A DNA stretch of 64,000 bases, from the NCBI GenBank assembly GCA_934045075.1, contig OW203724.1:8171473-8235472 (forward strand), in the 5' to 3' direction. Made by a program: the position numbers and the translations under genes. The stretch is from Yponomeuta sedellus. Lineage: Eukaryota > Arthropoda > Insecta > Lepidoptera > Yponomeutidae. Below are positions 11,159-22,383 of this stretch, in pieces; position 1 is the stretch's first letter, and each line of letters opens with the position of its first letter. The notes under the pieces were generated by a model. That model worked only from the letters and a program-made list of their open reading frames with translations. It did not search any database and had not been told where the DNA came from.

Positions 11159-13358
11159 ATGACTCGGGTCGTTCACCCGGTAGGTATTTGCGGCAGGCAG
11201 TACTTGCGGAGGGCTTCTATAGGAAATCGATTTTCAGTACAAAATGTTCATACAAAGTTGGCCTTGATCAATCGTCAATAACTCGGCCGGCAATTAGAAA
11301 TTTCAAAATGTTTGATTTTTCTCAGGGACCTGAATATCTACGTGACACGATGCCATTCACAGATGAGCAATTTTTTTGGCCTTTGGCCTCCACCGGTGGT
11401 ACTAAAAAAATGCATTTTTGTATGAAAAGTCCTATTTTGGGTGAAAAATTTCTATTAAAGTGGGTGATTTTCAAACTTTGATGAGTCGATGGCCAACTGG
11501 AATGCCACAGCACCTCGGCACTAAGTAGCCGCTCCCAGCCGAGTAGTAGTTTCGGCCTTTGGCCTCCGTCGGTGGTACTAAAGAAATGCATTTTTGTATG
11601 AAAATAACTATTTTGGGTGAAAATTTTCTATTAAAGTGGGTGATTTTCAAACTTTAATGGGTCGATGGCCAACTGGAATGCCACAGCACCTCGGCACTAA
11701 GTAGCCGCTCCCAGCCGAGTAGTAGTTTCGGCCTTTGGCCTCTGTCGGTGGTACTAAAGAAATGCATTTTTGTATGAAAATAACTATTTTGGGTGAAAAT
11801 TTTCTATTAAAGTGGGTGATTTTCAAACTTTAATGGGTCGATGGCCAACTGGAATGCCACAGCACCTCGGCACTAAGTAGCCGCTCCCAGCCGAGTAGTA
11901 GTTTCGGCCTTTGGCCTCCGTCGGTGGTACTAAAGAAATGCATTTTTGTATGAAAATAACTATTTTGGGTGAAAATTTTCTATTAAAGTGGGTGATTTTC
12001 AAACTTTGATGAGTCGATGGCCAACTGGAATGCCACAGCACCTCGGCACTAAGTAGCCGCTCCCAGCCGAGTAGTAGTTTCGGCCTTTGGCCTCCGTCGG
12101 TGGTACTAAAGAAATGCATTTTTGTATGAAAATAACTATTTTGGGTGAAAATTTTCTATTAAAGTGGGTGATTTTCAAACTTTAATGGGTCGATGGCCAA
12201 CTGGAATGCCACAGCACCTCGGCACTAAGTAGCCGCTCCCAGCCGAGTAGTAGTTTCGGCCTTTGGCCTCTGTCGGTGGTACTAAAGAAATGCATTTTTG
12301 TATGAAAATAACTATTTTGGGTGAAAATTTTCTATTAAAGTGGGTGATTTTCAAACTTTAATGGGTCGATGGCCAACTGGAATGCCACAGCACCTCGGCA
12401 CTAAGTAGCCGCTCCCAGCCGAGTAGTAGTTTCGGCCTTTGGCCTCCGTCGGTGGTACTAAAGAAATGCATTTTTGTATGAAAATAACTATTTTGGGTGA
12501 AAATTTTCTATTAAAGTGGGTGATTTTCAAACTTTAATGGGTCGATGGCCAACTGGAATGCCACAGCACCTCGGCACTAAGTAGCCGCTCCCAGCCGAGT
12601 AGTAGTTTCGGCCTTTGGCCTCTGTCGGTGGTACTAAAGAAATGCATTTTTGTATGAAAATAACTATTTTGGGTGAAAATTTTCTATTAAAGTGGGTGAT
12701 TTTCAAACTTTAATGGGTCGATGGCCAACTGGAATGCCACAGCACCTCGGCGTGGTGACGCCATTCTCAGCCAAGTACTCATTTTGGCGCTTAGCCTCTA
12801 TCGATGGTACAAAAAAATTAAGATTTTCTACGAAAAAGATGATTTTCAGTACAAATTTTTTGTAGAAATTCTCCATAGTAAATTTGACACCTTTGAAAGC
12901 CAATATCTCAGCCGCCATCTTGAAATGTCAGACTGTCGGATTTTTCTCATATACCTGGGTCCTTTGACGACACGATGCCGTTTACCGCTGGTCCCTGGCA
13001 TGCGCCCAGTTGGCTGCCGACTTTTTTGCGTAGAGGTCGAAAAAAGGCCGATTTTCGGAGGGCTATAGCTCCGGTGGTATTTTGAATTTGGAACGACCGT
13101 CGGCGGAACCGAAAATGGCGTGTCGAAGAAAAGGCCGGGTGAAAATTTCATCCAAATCGGTCGGTAAACGACAGAGTTAGCACCCTCGCGTAGTGGAACG
13201 CGTTCGAAATTCAAAAATCGGCTCCATAGGATGGCTGTATATCGTACATTCCCTACAACTTTCTCATACATCATTTTCGTCCAACTCTTGCCATTTCCGA
13301 GAAAACGTATGGATGTTAGATCAGTGAGTATATCGCATTGTAGCTTTATATATATATA
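11159..13358 (+). repeat. Type A satellite module, 2200 bp (k=7)
   Basis: Head variant with CTATAGGAAATCG (one A fewer than in 1312-3776) and CCACCGGTGG. Seven extra monomers mostly alternate CTCCGTCGG and CTCTGTCGG. The fourth instead carries TTTGATGAG with CTCCGTCGG. Tail as in 3776-8088. The same 2200-bp form recurs at 18964, 43668, 54982 and 59462. Confidence 0.92.
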
Positions 13359-14678
13359 ATGACTCGGGTCGTTCACCCGGTAGGTATTTGCGGCAGGCAG
13401 TACTTGCGGAGGGCTTCTATAGGAAATCGATTTTCAGTACAAAATGTTCATACAAAGTTGGCCTTGATCAATCGTCAATAACTCGGCCGGCAATTAGAAA
13501 TTTCAAAATGTTTGATTTTTCTCAGGGACCTGAATATCTACGTGACACGATGCCATTCACAGATGAGCAATTTTTTTGGCCTTTGGCCTCCACCGGTGGT
13601 ACTAAAAAAATGCATTTTTGTATGAAAAGTCCTATTTTGGGTGAAAAATTTCTATTAAAGTGGGTGATTTTCAAACTTTGATGAGTCGATGGCCAACTGG
13701 AATGCCACAGCACCTCGGCACTAAGTAGCCGCTCCCAGCCGAGTAGTAGTTTCGGCCTTTGGCCTCCGTCGGTGGTACTAAAGAAATGCATTTTTGTATG
13801 AAAATAACTATTTTGGGTGAAAATTTTCTATTAAAGTGGGTGATTTTCAAACTTTAATGGGTCGATGGCCAACTGGAATGCCACAGCACCTCGGCACTAA
13901 GTAGCCGCTCCCAGCCGAGTAGTAGTTTCGGCCTTTGGCCTCTGTCGGTGGTACTAAAGAAATGCATTTTTGTATGAAAATAACTATTTTGGGTGAAAAT
14001 TTTCTATTAAAGTGGGTGATTTTCAAACTTTAATGGGTCGATGGCCAACTGGAATGCCACAGCACCTCGGCGTGGTGACGCCATTCTCAGCCAAGTACTC
14101 ATTTTGGCGCTTAGCCTCTATCGATGGTACAAAAAAATTAAGATTTTCTACGAAAAAGATGATTTTCAGTACAAATTTTTTGTAGAAATTCTCCATAGTA
14201 AATTTGACACCTTTGAAAGCCAATATCTCAGCCGCCATCTTGAAATGTCAGAATGTCGGATTTTTCTCATATACCTGGGTCCTTTGACGACACGATGCCG
14301 TTTACCGCTGGTCCCTGGCATGCGCCCAGTTGGCTGCCGACTTTTTTGCGTAGAGGTCGAAAAAAGGCCGATTTTCGGAGGGCTATAGCTCCGGTGGTAT
14401 TTTGAATTTGGAACGACCGTCGGCGGAACCGAAAATGGCGTGTCGAAGAAAAGGCCGGGTGAAAATTTCATCCAAATCGGTCGGTAAACGACAGAGTTAG
14501 CACCCTCGCGTAGTGGAACGCGTTCGAAATTCAAAAATCGGCTCCATAGGATGGCTGTATATCGTACATTCCCTACAACTTTCTCATACATCATTTTCGT
14601 CCAACTCTTGCCATTTCCGAGAAAACGTATGGATGTTAGATCAGTGAGTATATCGCATTGTAGCTTTATATATATATA
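13359..14678 (+). repeat. Type A satellite module, 1320 bp (k=2)
   Basis: Same head as the module at 11159 but only two extra monomers, one CTCCGTCGG and one CTCTGTCGG, i.e. one 352-bp dimer. It ends in (TA)n and is followed by a type B module. The pair A(1320)+B recurs at 37775-40311. Confidence 0.92.
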
Positions 14679-15893
14679 ACTAGGGGGCGAGCCCCCTGCG
14701 CGCTTACGCGCGCCAACCCCCAGCCGCTCCGAGCTCCGCTCTCCGCGGCGCTCGGCCTAGGGCCTCGCTAGACACTTATTGTAGTGAATTGTTGCATGGG
14801 AACATGTATGGTCTCGGCCTTCGGCCTCGGCCTGGACGGAGCTCGGCCTTCGGCCTCGCCGCGGCGGGGTTCCTCGTGCCCGCTCCGCGGAGCTCGGCCT
14901 CCGGCCTCGCAAGTTTGTCCCTCTTTGCTCTTGCGCTGGTACTTATGCACCGTAAATTGAACGGTCTCGGCCTTCGGCCTCGGCCTGGACGGAGCTCGGC
15001 CTTCGGCCTCGCCGCGGCGGGGTTCCTCGTGCCCGCTTCACGGAGCTCGGCCTCCGGCCTCGCAAGTTTGTCCCATTTTGCTTTTGCGCTGGTACTTGTG
15101 CGCCGTAACCTGAATGGTCTCGGCCTTCGGCCTCGGCCTGGACGGAGCTCGGCCTTCGGCCTCGCCGCGGCGGGGTTTCTCGTGCCCGCTCCGCGGAGCT
15201 TGGCCTGCGGCCTCGCAAGTTTGTCCCTTTTTGCTCTTGCGCTGGTACTTGTGCGCCGCAATTTGAATGGTCTCGGCCTTCGGCCTCGGCCTAAACGGAG
15301 CTCGGCCTTCGGCCTCGCCGCGGCAGAACTTTTTGTGCCCGCTTCGCAAAGCTCGACCTCCAGCCTCGCAAGTTTGTCTCATTTCTCTATTGAAAAGTCA
15401 ATTTTAGTACTAAATCTCCATACAAAAATTTGTCATTTTCAATCATCAATATCTCGGCCGCCATCTTGAAATTCCAAGATGTCGGATTTTTCTCATATAC
15501 CTGGGTCCTTTGGCAACGCGATGCCGCTTACGGCATATCTCCAGCATATGCCCAGTTGGCTGCCGACTTTTTTGCGCAAAGGTCGATTTTTGGGTCGGCT
15601 ATATCTGCGCCGCCATTTTGAATTTCGAACAACCAAAATTTTTTTTTTCAATCGGATCACTATAACACCATTCTATCAAAATTTCATCCAAATCGGCCGG
15701 TAAACAACAGAGTTAGCACCTTTGCGTAGTGGACCGCGTTCGAAATTCAAAAATCGGCTCCATAGGATGGCCGTATATCGTACATTCCCTACAACTTTGT
15801 CATACATCATTTTCGTCCAACTCGTGCCATTTCCGAGAAAACGTATTATGTTAGATCAGTGAGTATACCGGATTGTAGCTTTATATATATATA
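14679..15893 (+). repeat. Type B satellite module, 1215 bp, four GC-rich sub-repeats
   Basis: The leader has two adjacent perfect hairpins, GGGGG-CGAG-CCCCC and GCGCGC-TTAC-GCGCGC. Four 153-bp sub-repeats rich in CTCGGCCTTCGGCCTCGG follow, at about 14809, 14963, 15116 and 15270. Then come an AT-rich core (CTCGGCCGCCATCTTGAAAT), the shared tail and (TA)n. Open frames run through the sub-repeats on both strands only because 153 is divisible by 3; they are not called as genes. Near-identical copies at 34888 and 39095. Confidence 0.9.
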
Positions 15894-16208
15894 ACTAGGG
15901 GGCGAGCCCCCTGCGCGCTTACGCGCGCCAACCCCCAGCCGCTCCGAGCTGCGCTCTCCGCGGCGCTCGGCCTAGGGCCTCGCTAGACACTTATTGTAGT
16001 GAATTGTTGCGTGGGAACATGTATGGTCTCGGCCTTCGGCCTCGGCCTGGACGGAGCTCGGCCTTCGGCCTCGCCGCGGCAGGATCCTTCGTGTCTCGTG
16101 CTTACTTCACAACTTAGCTAAAGCATGCGCTGTAGACATTTAGTATTATCGGTCTTACAAATGAATTTACAAATGAACATAACTTAGAAAACAAAGTCAT
16201 TGGTACAT

Positions 16209-16228
16209 GCCGGGATTCGAATCCGCGG
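16209..16228. other. tRNA T-arm / B-box-like patch, second copy
   Basis: Same GCCGGGATTCGAATCCGCGG as at 8404; probable SINE remnant carried along in the island duplication. Confidence 0.35.
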
Positions 16229-16270
16229 TGCTTACGCGTGGTAATTAAGCTCATACTATTCTCTCTTCCT

Positions 16271-16309
16271 GAAAGAAGGCCTGTGCCCTGCAGTGGGACA
16301 TAATATAGG
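16271..16309. mobile_element. Lepidopteran non-LTR tail fragment, second copy
   Basis: Duplicate of 8466-8504, including GCCTGTGCCCTGCAGTGGG. Present because the whole island was duplicated, not through a separate insertion. Confidence 0.45.
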
Positions 16310-17033
16310 TTCCGTAAAAGAAAAAGTTAATAACACCTAATCAAATCTCACCAGTATGGTGATTGAAACAGATTTTTATTACTTAATATTTTGTTTTATA
16401 GCGTGAAAGTGTTATCATTCTTAACCAATTAGAATCATGTGTAAGTCATAATATAATTATATACACTTACACATCAAAGGTATTTATTTAGTGTTTATTC
16501 ATTTATGGCACGCCTACAGATAAAATGAAAATGAGTACTACAAAGTGGCTTACTTTTATTGGGGTATAGTCTAGTACTCGTATGTTCGCCATTAAAAGGC
16601 CAGGACAAATTATAAACCTACCTATTCAACCATTGTTAATGTGACATGATATTTATTTATTAATCAATGTATGTTAATAAAGATCATGTTCATAGAATAA
16701 GTAAATAGTAATAATAAAGGCAACATTGCAAAACTTAAGGTCTCATCATAATAAAAAATTGTATTTAATTTAATATTGAATATAGGTATACAATTAAATT
16801 TGTAATTTGATATAAAGCATTATGTGCATAGATAGATAAAAAACTGAAATTACTGACAACTTCTAAAAAGAAATCATTCCATTGGTCAGAACAAATAGCT
16901 AGCACCTATTTGTTATTTATGAGACGGTGAACTTTAAACTTTACCAATTTGACTCTGATTAGATTTAGATAAGATAAGATAAAGATAATTTATTTAAAAA
17001 ACATTTTACATTTGATTTGTCCACTATCAATGC

Positions 17034-17423
17034 TTATACTATTTTTAATGCACTAACCCGTGCTAAGGACAAATTTAAAAACCTATTGAGAGGCTAAACA
17101 TTTCACCCATGCCGGGATTCGAACCCGCAACCTCTGGCTATCCGTGCCAGCGCTCTACCAATTGAGCCAATGGGCGACTTACCGTCATCAGTGAAATTTC
17201 GAACCTCTTTACACTATTCTCTGTATTACGTACAGGCAGCGACATCTGGCTTAAGCAAATTGCATCACTTACAGCCCCGACTACCTACTTGGCAGAAAGG
17301 TTTTACATCGGAACGATATCACTGTACCCACATGATTATACTATTTTTAATGCACTAACCCGTGCTAAGTGTTGCGGGTTCGAATCCCGGCATGGGTGAA
17401 ATTTTGAGCCTCTCAATAGGTTT
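17034..17423. mobile_element. tRNA-derived inverted pair with direct repeats, second copy
   Basis: Direct repeats 17034-17067 and 17336-17369; inverted arms 17079-17131 and 17371-17423. Same arrangement as 9229-9618. Confidence 0.55.
17104..17176 (-). pseudogene. tRNA-derived sequence, second copy
   Basis: Duplicate of 9299-9371 with the same anticodon loop ACGGATA lacking U33 and the same imperfect T stem. Confidence 0.55.
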
Positions 17424-17616
17424 CGCTAAGATTGATCAGCTGTCGTCTGTAACTTTAAATAAGGTTAGTACCACAATAAATACAGCTTTGTCTTGAACAA
17501 AAATAATAAATTATTTCAAGACGAATAATTGGAGTACAAAAATTGGCAACACTGCTGCTATTCGATCCCGTCAAAACGGATACGGATATAGAAAAAATAT
17601 TTGTCTTTAAAAATTG

Positions 17617-17980
17617 AAACCGACTTGAAAACTATAAAAACAAAAAACATTCTCAACTACAATCAGATTTTTATTCGTTAAAAATATTTTTTTTTAATGT
17701 TTTATGACTATCATTACGGCTCCGCAAAATTGTGTACTCCGAAAGCAAATGAACGTCACTATATCAAATAAACAAATCACTTCAGGCTCTCAACCACAAA
17801 AGAGTTCCCTCGATTTCTTCAAACCCACCATCAGACCCTGAATTGGTGATTATGGGGCCACCTGTAGACTACATCTCTTCTAGTAAACATTAAAATCATA
17901 TAAAAAAAAAAAAATTTACGACAAAAACAAAAAGACAATATCGAACTGAGAACTTCCTTCTTTTTAAAAGTCGGCTAAAA
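17617..17980. mobile_element. Possible small non-autonomous DNA element, second copy
   Basis: Duplicate of 9812-10175; ends AAACCGACTTGAAAA and AAAGTCGGCTAAAA. Not classified. Confidence 0.3.
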
Positions 17981-18010
17981 CTAAAAAATACTTGTCAACA
18001 ACTCCAGTAA

Positions 18011-18488
18011 AGGCCCCAGTACACAATGGCCAGAAATTTATTTTATTTATTTACAAGTGTTACAGAAGTATGTACTCGTACATACACCAAAGTTATTAAA
18101 AACCTACGCAAAAGGTGCAAAATTACGGGCTCGGATAAATCAATAAACTTGAAGATGTATTGATTTATCTTCATTGTGGCATACGGATATTTTGGGCTAT
18201 TTAAAACTCAAGTATTTTTACAAAAAACATAGCAACAAAAAAGTATTCTATGACCAATGATCATCCCGGTAAGCGCAGCGATCAGTGACGAACTAAACGA
18301 TAGGACGCTGTGTAAACACGGATGGGCCACGCTAGGCCAAGATTCCTTTGAAGTATGCCCAAAAAACCGACAACTTCCCGATTGCACGCCACGATAGACA
18401 AATTAGTGTCCGCCACTACACACCATTGCCCTGTACACAATGGCCATGACAAGAGTGGGCCAGCATGGGCCATTGTGTACTGGGGCCT
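18011..18488. mobile_element. PIF/Harbinger-like MITE, second copy
   Basis: Same 478-bp element, 21-bp TIRs and flanking TAA as at 10206-10683. It lies within the duplicated island, so it is not an independent transposition. Confidence 0.7.
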
Positions 18489-18963
18489 TAACAGTCAATA
18501 CTAATTATTCTGCTGCGTTCCGTGAATTGTTTCATTATTGCAAATTGTTTTCAACCACTCAAAAAAGTCACTTGAACTTTTAAATAGAGCATTAAAAATC
18601 GGTTTTTTAAACATTTCAGCAATTAATTATATTGGCCGCATTAAAGTTTGAGTTAAGAATTTTTTTTGAAGTTGGTCCTTCGAGCCGGAAAAAACGAGAC
18701 TTAGAATTATAACCGAAAATGGCGTGTCGAAGAAAAGGCCGGGTGAAAATTTCATCCAAATCGGTCGGTAAACGACAGAGTTAGCACCCTCGCGTAGTGG
18801 AACGCGTTCGAAATTCAAAAATCGGCTCCATAGGATGGCTGTATATCGTACATTCCCTACAACTTTCTCATACATCATTTTCGTCCAACTCTTGCCATTT
18901 CCGAGAAAACGTATGGATGTTAGATCAGTGAGTATATCGCATTGTAGCTTTATATATATATAA

Positions 18964-21163
18964 ATGACTCGGGTCGTTCACCCGGTAGGTATTTGCGGCA
19001 GGCAGTACTTGCGGAGGGCTTCTATAGGAAATCGATTTTCAGTACAAAATGTTCATACAAAGTTGGCCTTGATCAATCGTCAATAACTCGGCCGGCAATT
19101 AGAAATTTCAAAATGTTTGATTTTTCTCAGGGACCTGAATATCTACGTGACACGATGCCATTCACAGATGAGCAATTTTTTTGGCCTTTGGCCTCCACCG
19201 GTGGTACTAAAAAAATGCATTTTTGTATGAAAAGTCCTATTTTGGGTGAAAAATTTCTATTAAAGTGGGTGATTTTCAAACTTTGATGAGTCGATGGCCA
19301 ACTGGAATGCCACAGCACCTCGGCACTAAGTAGCCGCTCCCAGCCGAGTAGTAGTTTCGGCCTTTGGCCTCCGTCGGTGGTACTAAAGAAATGCATTTTT
19401 GTATGAAAATAACTATTTTGGGTGAAAATTTTCTATTAAAGTGGGTGATTTTCAAACTTTAATGGGTCGATGGCCAACTGGAATGCCACAGCACCTCGGC
19501 ACTAAGTAGCCGCTCCCAGCCGAGTAGTAGTTTCGGCCTTTGGCCTCTGTCGGTGGTACTAAAGAAATGCATTTTTGTATGAAAATAACTATTTTGGGTG
19601 AAAATTTTCTATTAAAGTGGGTGATTTTCAAACTTTAATGGGTCGATGGCCAACTGGAATGCCACAGCACCTCGGCACTAAGTAGCCGCTCCCAGCCGAG
19701 TAGTAGTTTCGGCCTTTGGCCTCCGTCGGTGGTACTAAAGAAATGCATTTTTGTATGAAAATAACTATTTTGGGTGAAAATTTTCTATTAAAGTGGGTGA
19801 TTTTCAAACTTTAATGGGTCGATGGCCAACTGGAATGCCACAGCACCTCGGCACTAAGTAGCCGCTCCCAGCCGAGTAGTAGTTTCGGCCTTTGGCCTCT
19901 GTCGGTGGTACTAAAGAAATGCATTTTTGTATGAAAATAACTATTTTGGGTGAAAATTTTCTATTAAAGTGGGTGATTTTCAAACTTTAATGGGTCGATG
20001 GCCAACTGGAATGCCACAGCACCTCGGCACTAAGTAGCCGCTCCCAGCCGAGTAGTAGTTTCGGCCTTTGGCCTCTGTCGGTGGTACTAAAGAAATGCAT
20101 TTTTGTATGAAAATAACTATTTTGGGTGAAAATTTTCTATTAAAGTGGGTGATTTTCAAACTTTAATGGGTCGATGGCCAACTGGAATGCCACAGCACCT
20201 CGGCACTAAGTAGCCGCTCCCAGCCGAGTAGTAGTTTCGGCCTTTGGCCTCCGTCGGTGGTACTAAAGAAATGCATTTTTGTATGAAAATAACTATTTTG
20301 GGTGAAAATTTTCTATTAAAGTGGGTGATTTTCAAACTTTAATGGGTCGATGGCCAACTGGAATGCCACAGCACCTCGGCACTAAGTAGCCGCTCCCAGC
20401 CGAGTAGTAGTTTCGGCCTTTGGCCTCTGTCGGTGGTACTAAAGAAATGCATTTTTGTATGAAAATAACTATTTTGGGTGAAAATTTTCTATTAAAGTGG
20501 GTGATTTTCAAACTTTAATGGGTCGATGGCCAACTGGAATGCCACAGCACCTCGGCGTGGTGACGCCATTCTCAGCCAAGTACTCATTTTGGCGCTTAGC
20601 CTCTATCGATGGTACAAAAAAATTAAGATTTTCTACGAAAAAGATGATTTTCAGTACAAATTTTTTGTAGAAATTCTCCATAGTAAATTTGACACCTTTG
20701 AAAGCCAATATCTCAGCCGCCATCTTGAAATGTCAGACTGTCGGATTTTTCTCATATACCTGGGTCCTTTGACGACACGATGCCGTTTACCGCTGGTCCC
20801 TGGCATGCGCCCAGTTGGCTGCCGACTTTTTTGCGTAGAGGTCGAAAAAAGGCCGATTTTCGGAGGGCTATAGCTCCGGTGGTATTTTGAATTTGGAACG
20901 ACCGTCGGCGGAACCGAAAATGGCGTGTCGAAGAAAAGGCCGGGTGAAAATTTCATCCAAATCGGTCGGTAAACGACAGAGTTAGCACCCTCGCGTAGTG
21001 GAACGCGTTCGAAATTCAAAAATCGGCTCCATAGGATGGCTGTATATCGTACATTCCCTACAACTTTCTCATACATCATTTTCGTCCAACTCTTGCCATT
21101 TCCGAGAAAACGTATGGATGTTAGATCAGTGAGTATATCGCATTGTAGCTTTATATATATATA
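18964..21163 (+). repeat. Type A satellite module, 2200 bp (k=7)
   Basis: Copy of 11159-13358 at offset 7805. Length and head are the same, but the fourth extra monomer differs: here it is TTTAATGGG with CTCTGTCGG, in the first copy TTTGATGAG with CTCCGTCGG. It is followed by a B module instead of an A module. Confidence 0.92.
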
Positions 21164-22383
21164 ACTAGGGGGCGAGCCCCCTGCGCGCTTACGCGCGCCA
21201 ACCCCCAGCCGCTCCGAGCTGCGCTCTCCGCGGCGCTCGGCCTAGGGCCTCGCTAGACACTTATTGTAGTGAATTGTTGCATGGGAACATGTATGGTCTC
21301 GGCCTTCGGCCTCGGCCTGGACGGAGCTCGGCCTTCGGCCTCGCCGCGGCGGGGTTCCTCGTGCCCGCTCCGCGGAGCTCGGCCTCCGGCCTCGCGAGTT
21401 TGTCCCTCTTTGCTCTTGCGCTGGTACTTATGCACCGTAAATTGAACGGTCTCGGCCTTCGGCTTCGGCCTGGACGGAGCTCGGCCTTCGGCCTCGCCGC
21501 GGCGGGGTTCCTCGTGCCCGCTTCGCGGAGCTCGGCCTCCGGCCTCGCAAGTTTGTCCCATTTTGCTTTTGCGATGGTACTTGTGCGCCGTAACCTGAAT
21601 GGTCTCGGCCTTCGGCCTCGGCCTAAACGGAGCTCGGCCTTCGGCCTCGCCGCGGCGGAGTTCCTCGTGCCCACTCCGCGGAGCTCGGCCTCCGGCCTCG
21701 CAAGTTTGTCACTTTTTGCTTTTGCGCTGGTACTTGTGCGCTATAACCTGAATCGTCTCGGCCTTCGGCCTCGGCCTAAACGGAGCTCGGCCTTCGGCCT
21801 CGCCGCGGCAGAACTTTTTGTGCCTGCTTCGCGGAGCTCGGCCTCTGGCCTCGCAAGTTTGTCCCATTTCTCTGTTGAAAAGTCAATTTTAGTACTAAAT
21901 CTCCATACAAAAATTTGTCATTTTCAATCATCAATATCTCGGCCGCCATCTTGAAATTCCAAGATGTCGGATTTTTCTCATATACCTGGGTCCTTTGGCA
22001 ACGCGATGCCGTTTACGGCATATCTCCAGCATATGCCCAGTTGGCTGCCGACTTTTTTGCGCAAAGGTCGATTTTTCGGTCGGCTATATCTGCGCCGCCA
22101 TTTTGAATTTCGAACAACCAAAATTTTTTTTTTCAATCGAATCACTAAAATACCATTCTATCAAAATTTCATCCAAATCGGCCGGTAAACTACAGAGTTA
22201 GCACCTTCGCGTAGTGGAACGCGTTCGAAATTCAAAAATCGGCTTCATAGGATGGCTGTAATTCATACATTTCCTACAACTTTCTCATACATCATTTTCG
22301 TCCAAATCTTACCGTTTCCGAGAAAACGTATGGATGTTAGATCAGTCAGTGAGTATATCGGATTGTAGCTTTATATATATATA
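21164..22383 (+). repeat. Type B satellite module, 1220 bp, four GC-rich sub-repeats
   Basis: Hairpin leader, four 153-bp sub-repeats, core, and a mosaic tail. The tail carries the second tail subtype (GGCTTCATAGGATGG, CAAATCTTACCGTTTCC) but then GATGTTAGATCAGTCAGTGAG, with a 4-bp GTCA duplication that I did not notice in any other module. Confidence 0.9.

Larger units (their letters stand above)
16086..18710. other. Unique AT-rich island, second copy
   Basis: Copy of 8281-10905 with the same remnants in the same order. Between the annotated remnants it is AT-rich and without recognisable genes. Confidence 0.8.
15894..18963 (+). repeat. Chimeric module, second copy (B leader + island + A tail)
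   Basis: Repeats 8089-11158 at an offset of 7805 bp, with the same two internal junctions and the same 3070-bp length. No base difference was noticed on reading. The copy includes the unique interior, so the duplication took place after the foreign DNA had entered the module. Confidence 0.88.

Noticed and set aside
11475..11510. Hammerhead ribozyme (TTTGATGAGTCGATGG resembles the CUGAUGAG core)
   Set aside because: The first core C is replaced, no matching stem II and GAAA partner follows, and most monomers carry TTTAATGGG at this place.
12846..13376. 142-177 codon minus-strand frames in A tails and 115-148 codon plus-strand frames in the same stretch
   Set aside because: They overlap each other in opposite directions, consist of satellite sequence and shift start with (TA)n changes. 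No protein family recognised.
14789..15469. Open frames up to 226 codons through the GC-rich sub-repeats of B modules, on both strands
   Set aside because: They are repeats of 51 codons open in several frames at once. They have no recognisable domain and recur in every B module. Explained by repeat length and base composition.
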